Shown piece by piece: positions 32,102-41,840 of a DNA stretch of 42,926 nt. Below the pieces are notes generated by a model. The model saw only the letters and a program-made list of their open reading frames with translations, was not told the origin of the DNA and did not search any database. Position 1 is the stretch's first letter; the number at the start of each line of letters is the position of its first letter. A program made the position numbers and the translations under genes. This DNA comes from Stentor coeruleus. Taxonomy: Eukaryota; Ciliophora; Heterotrichea; Heterotrichida; Stentoridae. Location of the stretch: assembly GCA_001970955.1 (NCBI GenBank), contig MPUH01000622.1, positions 1-42,926 on the forward strand, read 5' to 3'.

Positions 32102-33709
32102 TTAGCTGCACTCAATAAAGAAACGCTTAAATTCTTTGAGTTTGTTGATTTTATCATAAGCTTTAATGCTTCGCCAATGATAAAAAGCTTCAATTACAGA
32201 GTCGTGCATTGAAAATTCTAATTTTCCCCATTTTTCTATAGTGGCTTTCATGAGTTTTTTGTTTTGGATTATCGATTTCTTGTTGTAGGTTTTAAGAGCA
32301 GACCATGTATTCCAGAAAATGCTGAAAATTTTCTTGTTTATGGTTTGGTTTATAGAAAAAGCACTAGAATAAGGGAAAACTAAAGGGGTTTTGATAGACT
32401 TTTGTATTTTCCAAGATAGGAAAAACGATTTTTTTTGTAGTTTTGAGAGAAGATGGGAGAGGGTGTTGAAAAATGACCCGGTTAATAAATGGAAATAGTT
32501 GAGTATTGTGCGTTTAGAGAGCTTTTCTAAAGAGAATTCTAGGAAGAGGTCTTTAGATTTTGGGGTTTCATCCCATTTACAGAACAGGTCTTTGGATTCG
32601 GTAGCTTTTTTTGAACAGAGGTCAAAAATTGAATGAATCGATGCTCGTAGTTGGTGTTCGTATTCAGAACGATTTTCTTTGAATTTGTCGCTATCTAGGC
32701 TTAGACTACATAAATATTACTTGACCTGATTAAATATCTGTCTCAACGACATATCTAATTCAACATCTATTTCTTGAGACCTTTTCACCATAGGTTTTTT
32801 ATAATGAAGACTTGAAAAGGAAGCATCATTCTTCTTAATCGAGTCCATATTTAACGAATAAATCGTACTCCCCTCATAGCTTTCCTTTTCCCCTATACCA
32901 ATTTGTCCAAGTTTATCCGAATACACCAAATTATGCATTTTTTTCCTGTATTTTTTATTCAAATACTCAACTTCTTCTATATATTTATGATTAAGATTCA
33001 TAATAATCTCAATAAAATGATTCTCAACAAGGACAAGTTTTTTCTTGTTTTCATGAATTATATCTTGAATAAGCTTTTCTTTGTCGATTTCAATACTTTG
33101 GATTTCTTTTATATGAAAATCTTTAATATTTTTGATTTCTGTGTCTTTTTCTATAAGTATTTGTCTTAGTTTTTCTTCCAACACAATGAGTTTTTTATGC
33201 ATTTCAGCCTGGTTTTTATCTGATTCGATTTGGTTTTGCTTGTATTTTTCGTTTAGATCCTGGAACTCGTTGGACCTGATACTTAAAAATGCAATGATTT
33301 CATTAGCTTGTTTGAGTTGGGTGGATAGGATGAGGATTTCTTCATTTAACCTTCCGATAACACTCATATTGCGTTTTTCTTTGACTGGAGAATCAAGTTC
33401 TGGTGGAGATCTGGAATGAGAGCTATAAGGAATTAGAAAACTGCAAAGTTTCGCAAGTTCTGGTGGAGATCTGGAATGAGAGCTATAAGGAATTAGAAAA
33501 CTGCAAAGTTTCGAAAGGTTTTTAGGACTTGTTCGTGATGGGGACATTGATTTTTCGTTAGTAATAACTGAAATCCCAAGGTTTTCGCTAGAAGTACTTA
33601 TGCTTCGTTTGTGAGCTAAAGGGCTAAGAGAAAGTATGTTTTCTGAGCTGCATTTCCAAATCTGCGTATCGTTAAAAGAATTGTTAAGCTTAGATTCTTC
33701 TTGCTTCAT
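32102..33709 (-). CDS. Coiled-coil protein with Trp-spaced (Sfi1-like) C-terminus, one 15-nt intron
   Basis: Exon 1 (33709-32721) encodes a Ser-rich N-terminus and a long coiled coil (about residues 120-270). The frame would end at TAA, but 32720-32706 on the minus strand is the 15-nt intron GTAATATTTATGTAG; splicing continues the frame for about 200 more residues to the TAA at 32104-32102. The total is about 530 aa. The C-terminal part has Trp spaced at 20-40 residues in aromatic/basic helices (FFLSWKIQ, FWNTWSALK, IEKWGKLE, AFYHWRSIKAYDK). This recalls the centrin-binding repeats of Sfi1, so a centrosomal or cortical fibre role is a reasonable guess only. Twenty residues (LCSFLIPYSSHSRSPPEL region) are repeated exactly by a 60-nt tandem duplication that is probably an assembly artefact. 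Confidence 0.75.
32706..32720 (-). other. 15-nt intron in the coiled-coil gene
   Basis: GTAATATTTATGTAG on the minus strand. It removes an in-frame TAA and joins FNQV to a Trp-rich 200-residue extension. A at position 10, TAG end. Confidence 0.85.
33394..33513. repeat. Exact 60-nt tandem duplication in coding sequence, probable assembly artefact
   Basis: 33394-33453 equals 33454-33513. It adds 20 identical residues to the coiled-coil protein. Same length and perfection as the 60-nt duplication at 6561-6680. Confidence 0.75.
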
Positions 33710-34229
33710 TTTAATTAATTATAATTTATCGATTATATGCTATGTAGCATGCTTTTAAAAAACTTGTGTATTTTGGTTTGGATTTTATATTGGATTTACT
33801 ATTAATTAATATAAAGATCATTTGAAATAGTTTAAACTGATAATTTTATTTTTGAGTTAGAAATCATGTTTGGCTTTTTTTCTTTGTATGTATAAATATA
33901 GTATACTGATATACTGATTTATCACTGTTTCTATACAAATTATAATATTTCAATACAGACCATATCAGTAAACCCTATAATTTGTAATAAATTTTTCATT
34001 TATACTAAAAAAGACTATCTTTCATCTATATATCAGCATCATTCTTATATAAAAACCACACTTATTACCAAAATACAATTTTTTATATAAACTACACTTA
34101 TTAGTATTAGTTAGGAATTATCGCTTGACTATTGTCTAGCCCTTATAAACTACACTTATAATTCTCTCACAAAAAATCCTTATTTCTTTTATTATAATCA
34201 AATCAAACCAAATATATTTTAGCACACTC
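33710..34229. other. AT-rich intergenic DNA
   Basis: No gene seen. The segment next to the minus-strand coiled-coil gene is G-richer on the plus strand. Confidence 0.5.
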
Positions 34230-34880
34230 TCTCAATATCCATATCATAACTACCTCCAAAAATAATCAAAACCATTGTAATAATCATTATATTAAGGCCT
34301 CTGATTCATCAACGTTCTATTAATTTTCCTATTGTTTTCAGGTTATAAAGTCTTCAGCATATAAGTAATGGAATCAAGGTAATAACCTAAAACTAGACAG
34401 TTATTCTAATTAAATTCTGTCTTTGATTAGCTATACACAAATTTAAAGGAAAGTCAGCCTTTTTATTGAAAATAATACCTTCCATATCTCTCAAAAGATT
34501 CACCCTACTTTGCTTTTAACCCTAGTCAAGCCGAAAAACCTTAAAAACTTATGAAATTCAATAATTCTTTTACTTTCAGACCTAATATACTCAATTAATT
34601 GCTCTAATTCTTGGCATTTTTCTTAAAGATCAAGCTCACATAATTCTCCAAAGAAAAGTCCCTGAATTATATTCACCTAATTGTCCAAACACTTCACAAA
34701 GATCTTTTAGCTGAAAATTCTCTTATTTAGATACCTTTCCCCTCTTTTTTCTATCTTCTTCCTTATAAAATACTTCTCAATTTTCTATATATTCACTTAA
34801 AACTACATTTCCCCCTAGTTTTTCGGGAACTTTTATGAAAGGGAAAACATCAGTCTAGTCTTATTGTCTAGGAATTCTTC
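34230..34880 (-). pseudogene. Unidentified coding remnant, helical charged protein
   Basis: The minus strand reads TDVFPFIKVPEKLGGNVVLSE, then YKEEDRKKRG, LKDLCEV, LFFGELCELD, KCQELEQLIEYIRSES, HKFLRFFGL, and in another frame GIIFNKKADFPLNLCIANQR. A 16-nt intron GTGTTTGGACAATTAG after LCE would fix the first frame change; the second, near 34510, I could not resolve. Remaining in-frame stops are TGA (IEN-TGA-EVFY), TAA (SK-TAA-ENFQ, possibly inside an intron) and TAA (LDL-TAA-EKCQ). The pattern is typical of a helical, partly coiled-coil protein. I do not recognise it. It is either a multi-intron gene I could not resolve or a decayed one. Confidence 0.4.
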
Positions 34881-35439
34881 ATAAACTATAATAGAATTAT
34901 AAATATGCTTATAAGAAATTAGGAAATTTATCAGTAAAAATTCAAATTATATTTCTAAAAAGTATCATCCTTATACATAAACTTATTATTTTAAGAATTA
35001 TTTTCTATATAATCTGTTCTTGTAAAAATCTAAATTTTCCTTCAAAATAAACATTAAAAGCATTTAAAGAGTTTAAATAAAAGGTTAATTCGTAAGATGT
35101 AAAAAAAGGAAACAACATGATAATCCTTTAAAAAAAAAATTCGCATTTCTTAAGCTTATTATTATATCAAAAACTACCCAAATACCTAATAAAAACTAAA
35201 CTCTACATATATACTCAATAATATCATAATAATTTTTATCGTTTTTCCTAAGAAATTCCTACAATACATTCTTCAATAATTCTTATATACAAATATAATT
35301 CCCAATCATACCTTTCAAGTTCCAAAATTCCTTTTAACAAAACAAAATCACCATAAAAACTTTCCATAATTTTTAATCTCATTAAGTAAATCTTTTAAAA
35401 ACATACTAATTAAACATAAAAATATTCAGAAACAAAAAT
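34881..35439. other. Intergenic DNA, C-rich leader
   Basis: No gene. The last 250 nt before the plus-strand gene at 35440 are C-rich and G-poor. Confidence 0.6.
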
Positions 35440-35967
35440 ATGAAACTCAGTTCCATAAATCTTTATATACATATTATAATGTCTTTACCTAGTGAAGAGT
35501 CAATGTGGAAAAAAAACGAAAATAACACATTAACAGAAAGACTTCATATACCTTCTACAGTAGCATCCCCTTTAGGTAGTCCAACTGGTTATTTAATTGA
35601 AGTTAAAGGTACAGACTCTTTTGAAATAAATTTTTCTCAACAAAGCTCTGTTTTTCCTATTAGCCTATCAAGACAAAGTTCAATATCTAACATGTCAAGA
35701 AGATTTAGCAATTTATCAATGATTTCTAAATCAGGTCCTGAGTATAATATTGACATAGTATCACAACTTGAAGATATGAAAACAAAAATTTTAACAATGG
35801 AATCGATAATTGAAAGCAATAATAGGTGTCTGAAAAGAATTGTTGATAAAACTGAAGAATTGAATATGCTTATTAAAGAAAAAGAGTTTAAGAAAAAGTT
35901 TTATAATGAAATAGGTAAGGAAAATAGTGAATTGTGTAAGTGCTCTAAGAACTGCTTAGTTTTTTAA
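35440..35967 (+). CDS. Small Ser-rich coiled-coil protein ending in a CaaX-like box
   Basis: 175 aa, not recognised. Residues 65-90 are rich in Ser with RQSS and RRFSNLS, which look like basophilic kinase sites. Residues 105-160 are a charged coiled coil with LEDMKTKILTMESIIESNN. The C-terminus CKCSKNCLVF ends in C-L-V-F, a CaaX-like prenylation motif, with three more cysteines just before it; membrane attachment is therefore possible. There are two candidate starts, Met1 (35440) and Met14 (35479); the second gives MSLPSEESMW and avoids an odd hydrophobic leader, so the true protein may be 162 aa. The gene lies alone between AT-rich spacers. Confidence 0.65.
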   Translation: MKLSSINLYIHIIMSLPSEESMWKKNENNTLTERLHIPSTVASPLGSPTGYLIEVKGTDSFEINFSQQSSVFPISLSRQSSISNMSRRFSNLSMISKSGPEYNIDIVSQLEDMKTKILTMESIIESNNRCLKRIVDKTEELNMLIKEKEFKKKFYNEIGKENSELCKCSKNCLVF

Positions 35968-36772
35968 AGTAATTTTTTTTATGATCTTGGAGTAGCGATT
36001 GGGTAAAGGATGAGAAATTTGTTAGAAATTATGGTAAGTATTTTAGATATAATATTATTAAGTTTGATTTGAAAAAATTAAAGAGTTATAATAAAGATAT
36101 TAAATATTTTCAATGATTTTTGTAAGTTTATTAGTTTTATAATTAAAGTAAAAATCTTAATGAGTATTGTTTTTTATATAATTTTGGTATGATTTGCCAT
36201 GTTTAAAGTATAGTTAAAAAAAAACCCAATTGTTTGAAATGATATTCGAATTTATGATTTATTGATTATGTTTAATGATATGACTAAAATGCTAGTAATA
36301 TATATTGTGGAAATTGGAATACTCAAACTGAAATTTCATTGAAAAGACAGGAACTCTATTTATATATGTGACAAAAAGACTGTTAAAAGAGTTTTAACTT
36401 TATATTAGAAAAAGAATCAATGTATTTGAGGCTCATTTGCTGATTCAAACTATAATATTAAACATAATAAAAATATTTAGAATTGAAAAAAATATTAAAT
36501 ACTTCTTGATGTGATAAGATTAAACTTATTCAATAAATTGTATATTATAATTAGAGACAAGCATTTTACCAAATATAACATAATTTTATTGTATCTTTTC
36601 ATTCAACACTAGATTCTTAAAATATATATACTATTTTTGCATATAAGATTCCTTTAAACTTAAACTCCAAACCTAGTAAATATGACAAATCAAAAGGGTA
36701 AAACATCTTAAAATCCTATCTAAAGCTAATCATTAAAATAAATTCCATACTTTATCATAACTAGTTAAGTCA
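35968..36772. other. AT-rich intergenic DNA
   Basis: The first 100 nt after the plus-strand gene are G-rich, matching other downstream flanks. No gene seen. Confidence 0.5.
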
Positions 36773-37229
36773 GATTTGAGTATTTTTCACCACATTTTTG
36801 CTAATCTATTAACTTATTCTTTTTATCATATTCCTTTAATAAAAAAAATGTTAAACACTATCTTAGGACATTTTCACAAAACATCAAGTTTTTTCCTACA
36901 CTGTACATCAGTAAAAATTATCTAACCCCCAAGTTTTTCCCCGTATCTTTCCACAATTTTTTGTAATATTAAAATTTGAGACTTATCTGGATTATCTTAA
37001 AAATATACTAAAGTTTTATATCATTGAGCTTTAGCTAATAAAAAGAAGTAATCATATTAAAAAAAAATTGTGTATCTGGCAGATGCATTTTATAAATAGT
37101 TGAAATACTTTTTAAGTTTATAAAAAACTCTTCATTCTCTAAGAAGTAGTAACTTAAGAAGAGATAAAGGTATTTATAAATAGTTCTCATTTTTATATAA
37201 GAGAAGTTTAAAGAAATGAAATTAATCAT
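36773..37229 (-). pseudogene. Possible coding remnant with TAA/TAG in frame
   Basis: One minus-strand frame of about 153 codons has six TAA or TAG and no TGA. It includes KDTGKNLGV, SVGKNLMFCENVLR and FLLKEYDKKNKLID. The stop density is about half that expected by chance, and the sequence looks like protein, but no family is visible. The first 64 codons are open (37229-37035). Confidence 0.25.
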
Positions 37230-37310
37230 TTACTAAACTAGTATCTCTGCCTTCTGATACCTGCTAGACAAGCTTTAGGATATTGGGATATAGGTAATTT
37301 TATAAGAAAA

Positions 37311-37592
37311 TTAACAAGCTTTATATATCCCACCAGCATCTAAAGGTTCCTGAAAAGAGGTAACTCTCAAGTCTTTAATTTTAGCAGCATCTTCTGCTGA
37401 GTACATAATTTCACTTGAAAGTCTTTTACACATATGCTCAGCTTATTTTCTAAGATCTGGATAATTAACACGACCTTTAGCATAATCACATCCTCTATAG
37501 CAGAATATTCTGCTGTTATTATAATACTCAAAAAGCTCTTCACAAGCCAAGTAACAAATACCACCTTCCTCAAAGTTTTCGTAATTCGACAT
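37311..37592 (-). CDS. Small twin-CX3C protein with one in-frame TAA
   Basis: Starts at the ATG at 37592 and runs 94 codons to a TAA at 37313-37311. It is interrupted once, by TAA at 37445-37443 (LRK-TAA-AEHMCKRL). Residues 12-40 contain CYLAC, 13 residues, then CYRGC: a twin CX3C arrangement as in the small Tim chaperones of the mitochondrial intermembrane space, whose two motifs are usually 11-16 residues apart. The family link is tentative because the rest (DYAKGRVN, MYSAEDAAKIKDL) is not familiar. No 15- or 16-nt intron covers the TAA. It could be a recent nonsense mutation (CAA or GAA to TAA), a sequencing error or a TAA read as Gln. The codons after it look intact. Confidence 0.5.
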
Positions 37593-38323
37593 TTATAAAT
37601 GAATGATTATTATTACTTTTATAATATTTGGGATTTTAGATTTATTATGACTTATAGAGTAATTTTAGTTATAGGTTTGTGTTGGTTTATTTTAATTTAT
37701 TAGAGGATTACTGATATTATTTGCTTTTAGGGAAAATATGCTATTTAGAGGTTTTGGATGAATATGTTTATGGGATTATGATTGATTTTATAGGAAGATG
37801 AGGTTTTGTAGAAGCTTTTGAAAAATTTTTAATCTTTTGGGTGAGTAGAATTTGGAAAGGTGGACATTGGGTTTGGGTAAGAAAATTGTGTTTTTTAATT
37901 GTTTTTGATTTCAGGATCAATTTTTACATTGAATAAGGATTTTTATATAGTTTTGGTTATTAATAATTTTTAGCAAGATAGTAATGAAAATACTTTATAT
38001 CTTTTCTTATGCCAAATTGAATTTTTGTTATGGTGAGATATATTAACTGAATAATCTATTGATTGTATACTTAAAAAAATATATCACAAATTGGTTTCTC
38101 TACCTTTTTGTGTTTGAATATAATTTATATTTTAATCTGAGTACATGAAAAATCATCACAAAAAATAAGAAAATCATTAAAAAATTCTATATTTTGGCAA
38201 ATTCTAAATCAAAAACGCAAATTTTTCTCATATTAATTTCAATACCCCTTCCAAATCTCATAATCTTTGTCACTTATTTCTATCCAAAGCCTTAAACCTC
38301 TCAATAATCCAACTCTTATAAAA
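37593..38323. other. Divergent intergenic region with G-to-C skew switch
   Basis: It lies between a minus-strand gene (left) and plus-strand RPA2 (right). The left half is strongly G-rich on the plus strand and the right 200 nt are C-rich and G-poor. No gene is seen. It is the clearest divergent promoter region of the window. Confidence 0.65.
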
Positions 38324-39097
38324 ATGAACATAAGTCCTTTAAAAATGACCCAGTCCACCATAAGCTGTGACTCAATCCAAAGAAATAATCAAGGTTACAT
38401 TCCAATGAATATCCAAATGATCCAAGCAATAATGAGAAAAGGTAAACCTTATATAATTGATAATATCAAAATAGAAAACATAACCCTAGTCGCCAAAGTA
38501 AATTTTCTATCATCAAAGATTTATCAATACTGCAAGACTCAAAATTCTTCAATATCTGACAAAGGTGGCGAAATAAATATGATTTTAGAAGACGATACTG
38601 GGACAATCCAAGGAGTTATCTTCAAATGTACTGGTTTTCAAAGTGTCAAACCAATCTTAGGTTATGAGCCAAAACTAAATAATTATGTATTTATAATAGG
38701 CTCATTGATGAATTCTAAAGGAAATGATATGATTTCTGTCGCACGTATGCAAAACGTGAATGAGTACAGTTTTGTCCTCATGCATCGTGTGCAGATATTC
38801 TGGGCATTTTTAACCAGAAATGGTATCATTCATGCAAATATAAATGAAAACCCTTCAAGTAGCTTTGACGAGAGACTTAATCAAGCTGATACTGACGATT
38901 ATGTTAAATTAAACAAAGATCAAAGAACAATAATTGAGTATATAAAAAGCAAAGAACAAGGTATTGGGGTACATAAAAATGATATTTTCACAGAATGTCA
39001 TCTTAGCATTAACATAACAAGAAAAGCTTTAGATCAGCTTGTTGAGTATGGCTTTCTATATACAAACTCAGAATATGATGTTTTTTACTTATCTTAG
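38324..39097 (+). CDS. RPA2: Replication protein A 32-kDa subunit
   Basis: 257 aa with the RPA2 layout: a short disordered N-terminus, an OB fold (about 50-160), and a C-terminal winged helix (about 195-257). The N-terminal core IQMIQAIMRKGKPYIIDNIKIENITLVAKV and the strand YVFIIGSLMNSKGNDMISVARM match the OB fold of RPA32, followed by VNEYSFVLMHRVQIFWAFL, which corresponds to the helix used for trimerisation with RPA1 and RPA3. The winged helix (TIIEYIKSKEQGIGVHKNDIF) would bind repair partners. RPA coats single-stranded DNA in replication and repair. The start is the first ATG, at 38324; the frame is open further up from a TTG. Length is close to human (270 aa). The next gene begins 18 nt downstream on the same strand. 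Confidence 0.85.
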   Translation: MNISPLKMTQSTISCDSIQRNNQGYIPMNIQMIQAIMRKGKPYIIDNIKIENITLVAKVNFLSSKIYQYCKTQNSSISDKGGEINMILEDDTGTIQGVIFKCTGFQSVKPILGYEPKLNNYVFIIGSLMNSKGNDMISVARMQNVNEYSFVLMHRVQIFWAFLTRNGIIHANINENPSSSFDERLNQADTDDYVKLNKDQRTIIEYIKSKEQGIGVHKNDIFTECHLSINITRKALDQLVEYGFLYTNSEYDVFYLS

Positions 39098-39115
39098 TTA
39101 TTATAAAATATGTTC

Positions 39116-40806
39116 ATGGCTAGATTTAGACGATTTTTTTCTTTAGACTATAAGCATTTAAGAGTAAGAGTTTTATAGAGCAACTAAACAGACAACTTAG
39201 ATTTGAAGAGACAGTTGTTTTGTTTGAGTCTAATAAAGAAGGAACTGATATTAAAGCTGAACAACAGTATAATTATGCTAAGATTTATTTGAAGCTTATG
39301 AAAACCCCAGTTTTTTCTGTGCCAGATGAAGTAGGGACTTATGGTACAGAAAAAAACCCTATAGTAATTAAAGAACTTATAACTGATTATAGTACTTATA
39401 AAGTTCTTGGATTAGCTGGACTTACTACATTCTTTTACTTGGCTTGGAAATATCTAGAAGAAATAGAAAAGACTGAAGCTAATATAGGTATAAAAAGTAC
39501 AGTCACTTTTTCTGATGTCAAAGGAATAAATGAATGCCGTGAAGAACTTGAAGAAATTGTGAGTATCTTAAAAAACAGGGAAAAATACAAAAAAATCGGG
39601 GCAAAAATGCCTAGAGGGATACTTTTAACTGGATCACCAGGAACAGGAAAGACTTTATTAGCTAAAGCTATAGCCGGAGAAGCTGGGGTGAATTTTTTTA
39701 ACAGCTCAGGTTCTGAATTCGAAGAGGTTTTCGTTGGAGTTGGGGCCAAAAGAATCAGAGAACTTTTTGAAAAAGCTAAAATAAACTCGCCTTCAATTAT
39801 TTTTATTGATGAAATCGATGCTGTGGGAGGGTCAAGAAAAGGCCATGGATCACATTCTTATAGACAAAGTTTGAATCAATTATTAGTAGAAATGGATGGT
39901 TTTAGTGAAAGGGATAATGTAATTGTAATAGCTGCAACAAATCTTCCTCAATCTTTAGATGAAGCACTTAAACGACCTGGGAGATTTGATAAGATTATAG
40001 ATGTACCTATGCCTGATATGAAAAGTAGAAAAGAAATACTTGATTTATATTTAGGTAAAATATCACATGATACTAGTATTGACAGTGGGGAAATTGCAAG
40101 ATCGACAAGTGGATTTACTGGAGCTGATCTGTTTAATTTGGTTAATATGAGTATGTTAATAGCAATAAAAGCTGGAAGATTAGAGTGTTCGAATGCAGAT
40201 ATTGAGACTGCGAAAGATAGGATTTTGTTGGGTGTTGCGAATAAAAGTATGATTTTTACAAATGAAGAAAAATATAATATCGCTATTCATGAAGCAGGAC
40301 ATGTTTTAGCTATTTTATATACAGAAGGCGCGGAACCATTACATAAAACTTCAATTTTAAGAAGAGGAAATAGTTATGGTAAAACAACACAAATACCAGA
40401 AAATGATAGGGTCAGTTTATCTAAAAAACAATTTTTAGCGTATATTGATATAAAACTTGCTGGGAAAGTCTTACATGAACTTGTTAATAAAAAAGATGAT
40501 AGTTCTACTCAATGTTCAAATGATATTTTATTAGCTACTGAAAATGCACATAGACTTATTAGGACTGGGATGTTTGAAGAACTGTTTGGACTTGGGTATT
40601 ATGAACGAAAAGAAGATATGGGGCCGATGATTAAAAACAAAGCAGATCAGAGCGTGAATGTGTTATTAGAACAAAGTTATTTGAGAGTTAAAAAACTTTT
40701 ACAGGATAAAGTTGAATTAGGAAAAAAACTTGCGGAGGAGTTGGTTATAAAAGAAACACTTACAAAAAGTGAAGTATTGGAAATAGTTAATAGATATAAA
40801 AAGTGA
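39116..40806 (+). CDS. YME1: Mitochondrial i-AAA/FtsH-type metalloprotease (YME1-like), with a probable 17-nt intron
   Basis: AAA plus M41 protease. It has one transmembrane segment (GLAGLTTFFYLAWKYL) and an AAA domain with GSPGTGKT and IIFIDEIDAVGG. The AAA C-terminal part reads AATNLPQSLDEALKRPGRFDK. The zinc site HEAGH lies near residue 385, with a third ligand region CSNDI. One transmembrane segment and this domain order fit i-AAA, which degrades inner-membrane proteins in the intermembrane space. The uninterrupted frame has no ATG before 39298. A better start is ATG 39116, encoding MARFRRFFSLDYKHLR, a basic amphipathic mitochondrial presequence; it joins if 39164-39180 (GTAAGAGTTTTATAGAG, 17 nt) is spliced. 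The total is then 557 aa; from 39298 it would be 502 aa. It stops at TGA and follows RPA2 by 18 nt. Confidence 0.85.
39164..39180 (+). other. Probable 17-nt intron in the i-AAA gene
   Basis: GTAAGAGTTTTATAGAG. A 15-nt version ending in TAG would not rescue the frame; 17 nt does and attaches a presequence-like N-terminus. It lacks the A at position 10 seen in the 15-nt introns, so it is less certain. A one-base sequence error combined with a 15-nt intron is the alternative. Confidence 0.5.
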
Positions 40807-40842
40807 TTGTTTAGAAAGTGTAAACTATTTTCAAAAAATCTA

Positions 40843-41840
40843 TTACTTAGGCATTGCTGTATATCTTCTCATAATATCATTGAGTCTCTCACCTAATTTT
40901 GACACCTGATCACCAATTTCCTCTTCATTTTTCCCTTCTTCCACATAATTCTTATTCCTAAATACTCCTTACGACTCATAATCCTTACCAATTTTCTTAC
41001 AAGCTATTTGAGCAAGAATCTCTTCTTTCATAGCGATACTTTTCTTTAAACCTTCATTAACTTCTTTTACACTTAAAAACTCATTCTTCAACTTATCAGC
41101 CTGTGTTTTCAGAATAAAACTAACTAAACCTCACTTTTCCTCTTGCATTTTACTAATCGTACAATCATTTTCTAAACTTTTCAAAGCAGCCAATTCTTCT
41201 TTCAATTTCAATAAATCACTTTTCATCATCTCTTTTTGCCCTAATACTTCATCATAATCATTTTTCAANTCAATTTCAATAAATCACTTTTCATCATCTC
41301 TTTTTGCCCTAATACTTCATCATAATCATTTTTCAAACTAGAAAGTTTATTTTTCGTATCATTTAACTGTTTAACTAAATCATCCACATCTTCTTCATCA
41401 TGTGTATCTTTTAATTTAGATAAATCTGTGCTTATTGATAAACATATTATCGCATCTTTATCTGAAGATTTTTGTATATGAAAAATTTGTTCGACTATAG
41501 GTATATCGATATAATCAGAAATGTTTAGAATTAATCTTCCAAGTTCTTTCCATGATCCATATATGTCGCCAAGTATTTTGAGTTCAGCTTCTTTTGGTAA
41601 AAAACCTGAGGTTTTTTGATAAATTGTGTTGGGCATTGATAAAGTTTGACTAAAATCGGTTTGAGGATCGGATAATTCGATTGTTGAGGTTTCGGAGATT
41701 TTGTTGCCTGAATGGATTTTACGTCTTTTCCAACTGACTTTTGCTGGGATTGGCTTGGAGTATTTGAGACGGATGTAGTGGACTTTTATATGAAAGACCA
41801 TTTTGACTTGATGTGTGCCAATTCTTTTTAGTATCGACAT
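40843..41840 (-). CDS. NT-C2 domain coiled-coil protein, two 15-nt introns, crossed by an assembly joint
   Basis: Starts at the ATG at 41840. Residues 10-150 resemble an N-terminal C2 (NT-C2) domain, as in EEIG1/EHBP1-type and plant proteins: VKMVFHIKVHYIRLKYSKP, then IPAKVSWKRRKIHSGN, later SISTDLSKLKD. The rest is an acidic coiled coil. The frame crosses an N at 41269 with a 68-nt offset duplication; collapsing it keeps the frame. Two in-frame stops then vanish when the 15-nt introns at 41120-41134 and 40958-40972 are removed, continuing to RYTAMPK and TAA at 40845-40843. Total about 299 aa. NT-C2 proteins link membranes or organelles to the cytoskeleton; that role here is inferred. It converges with the protease gene, 36 nt away. 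Confidence 0.75.
40958..40972 (-). other. 15-nt intron 2 of the NT-C2 gene
   Basis: GTAAGGAGTATTTAG on the minus strand. It removes an in-frame TAA and joins DYES to NKNYVEEGK. A at position 10, TAG end. Confidence 0.85.
41120..41134 (-). other. 15-nt intron 1 of the NT-C2 gene
   Basis: GTGAGGTTTAGTTAG on the minus strand. It removes an in-frame TGA and joins MQEEN to FILKTQADKLKN. A at position 10, TAG end. The start is GTG rather than GTA. Confidence 0.82.
41202..41337. repeat. Assembly joint inside the NT-C2 gene (N at 41269)
   Basis: About 67 nt before the N are repeated exactly after it (41270 onward). Same type as the other N joints. Confidence 0.9.
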
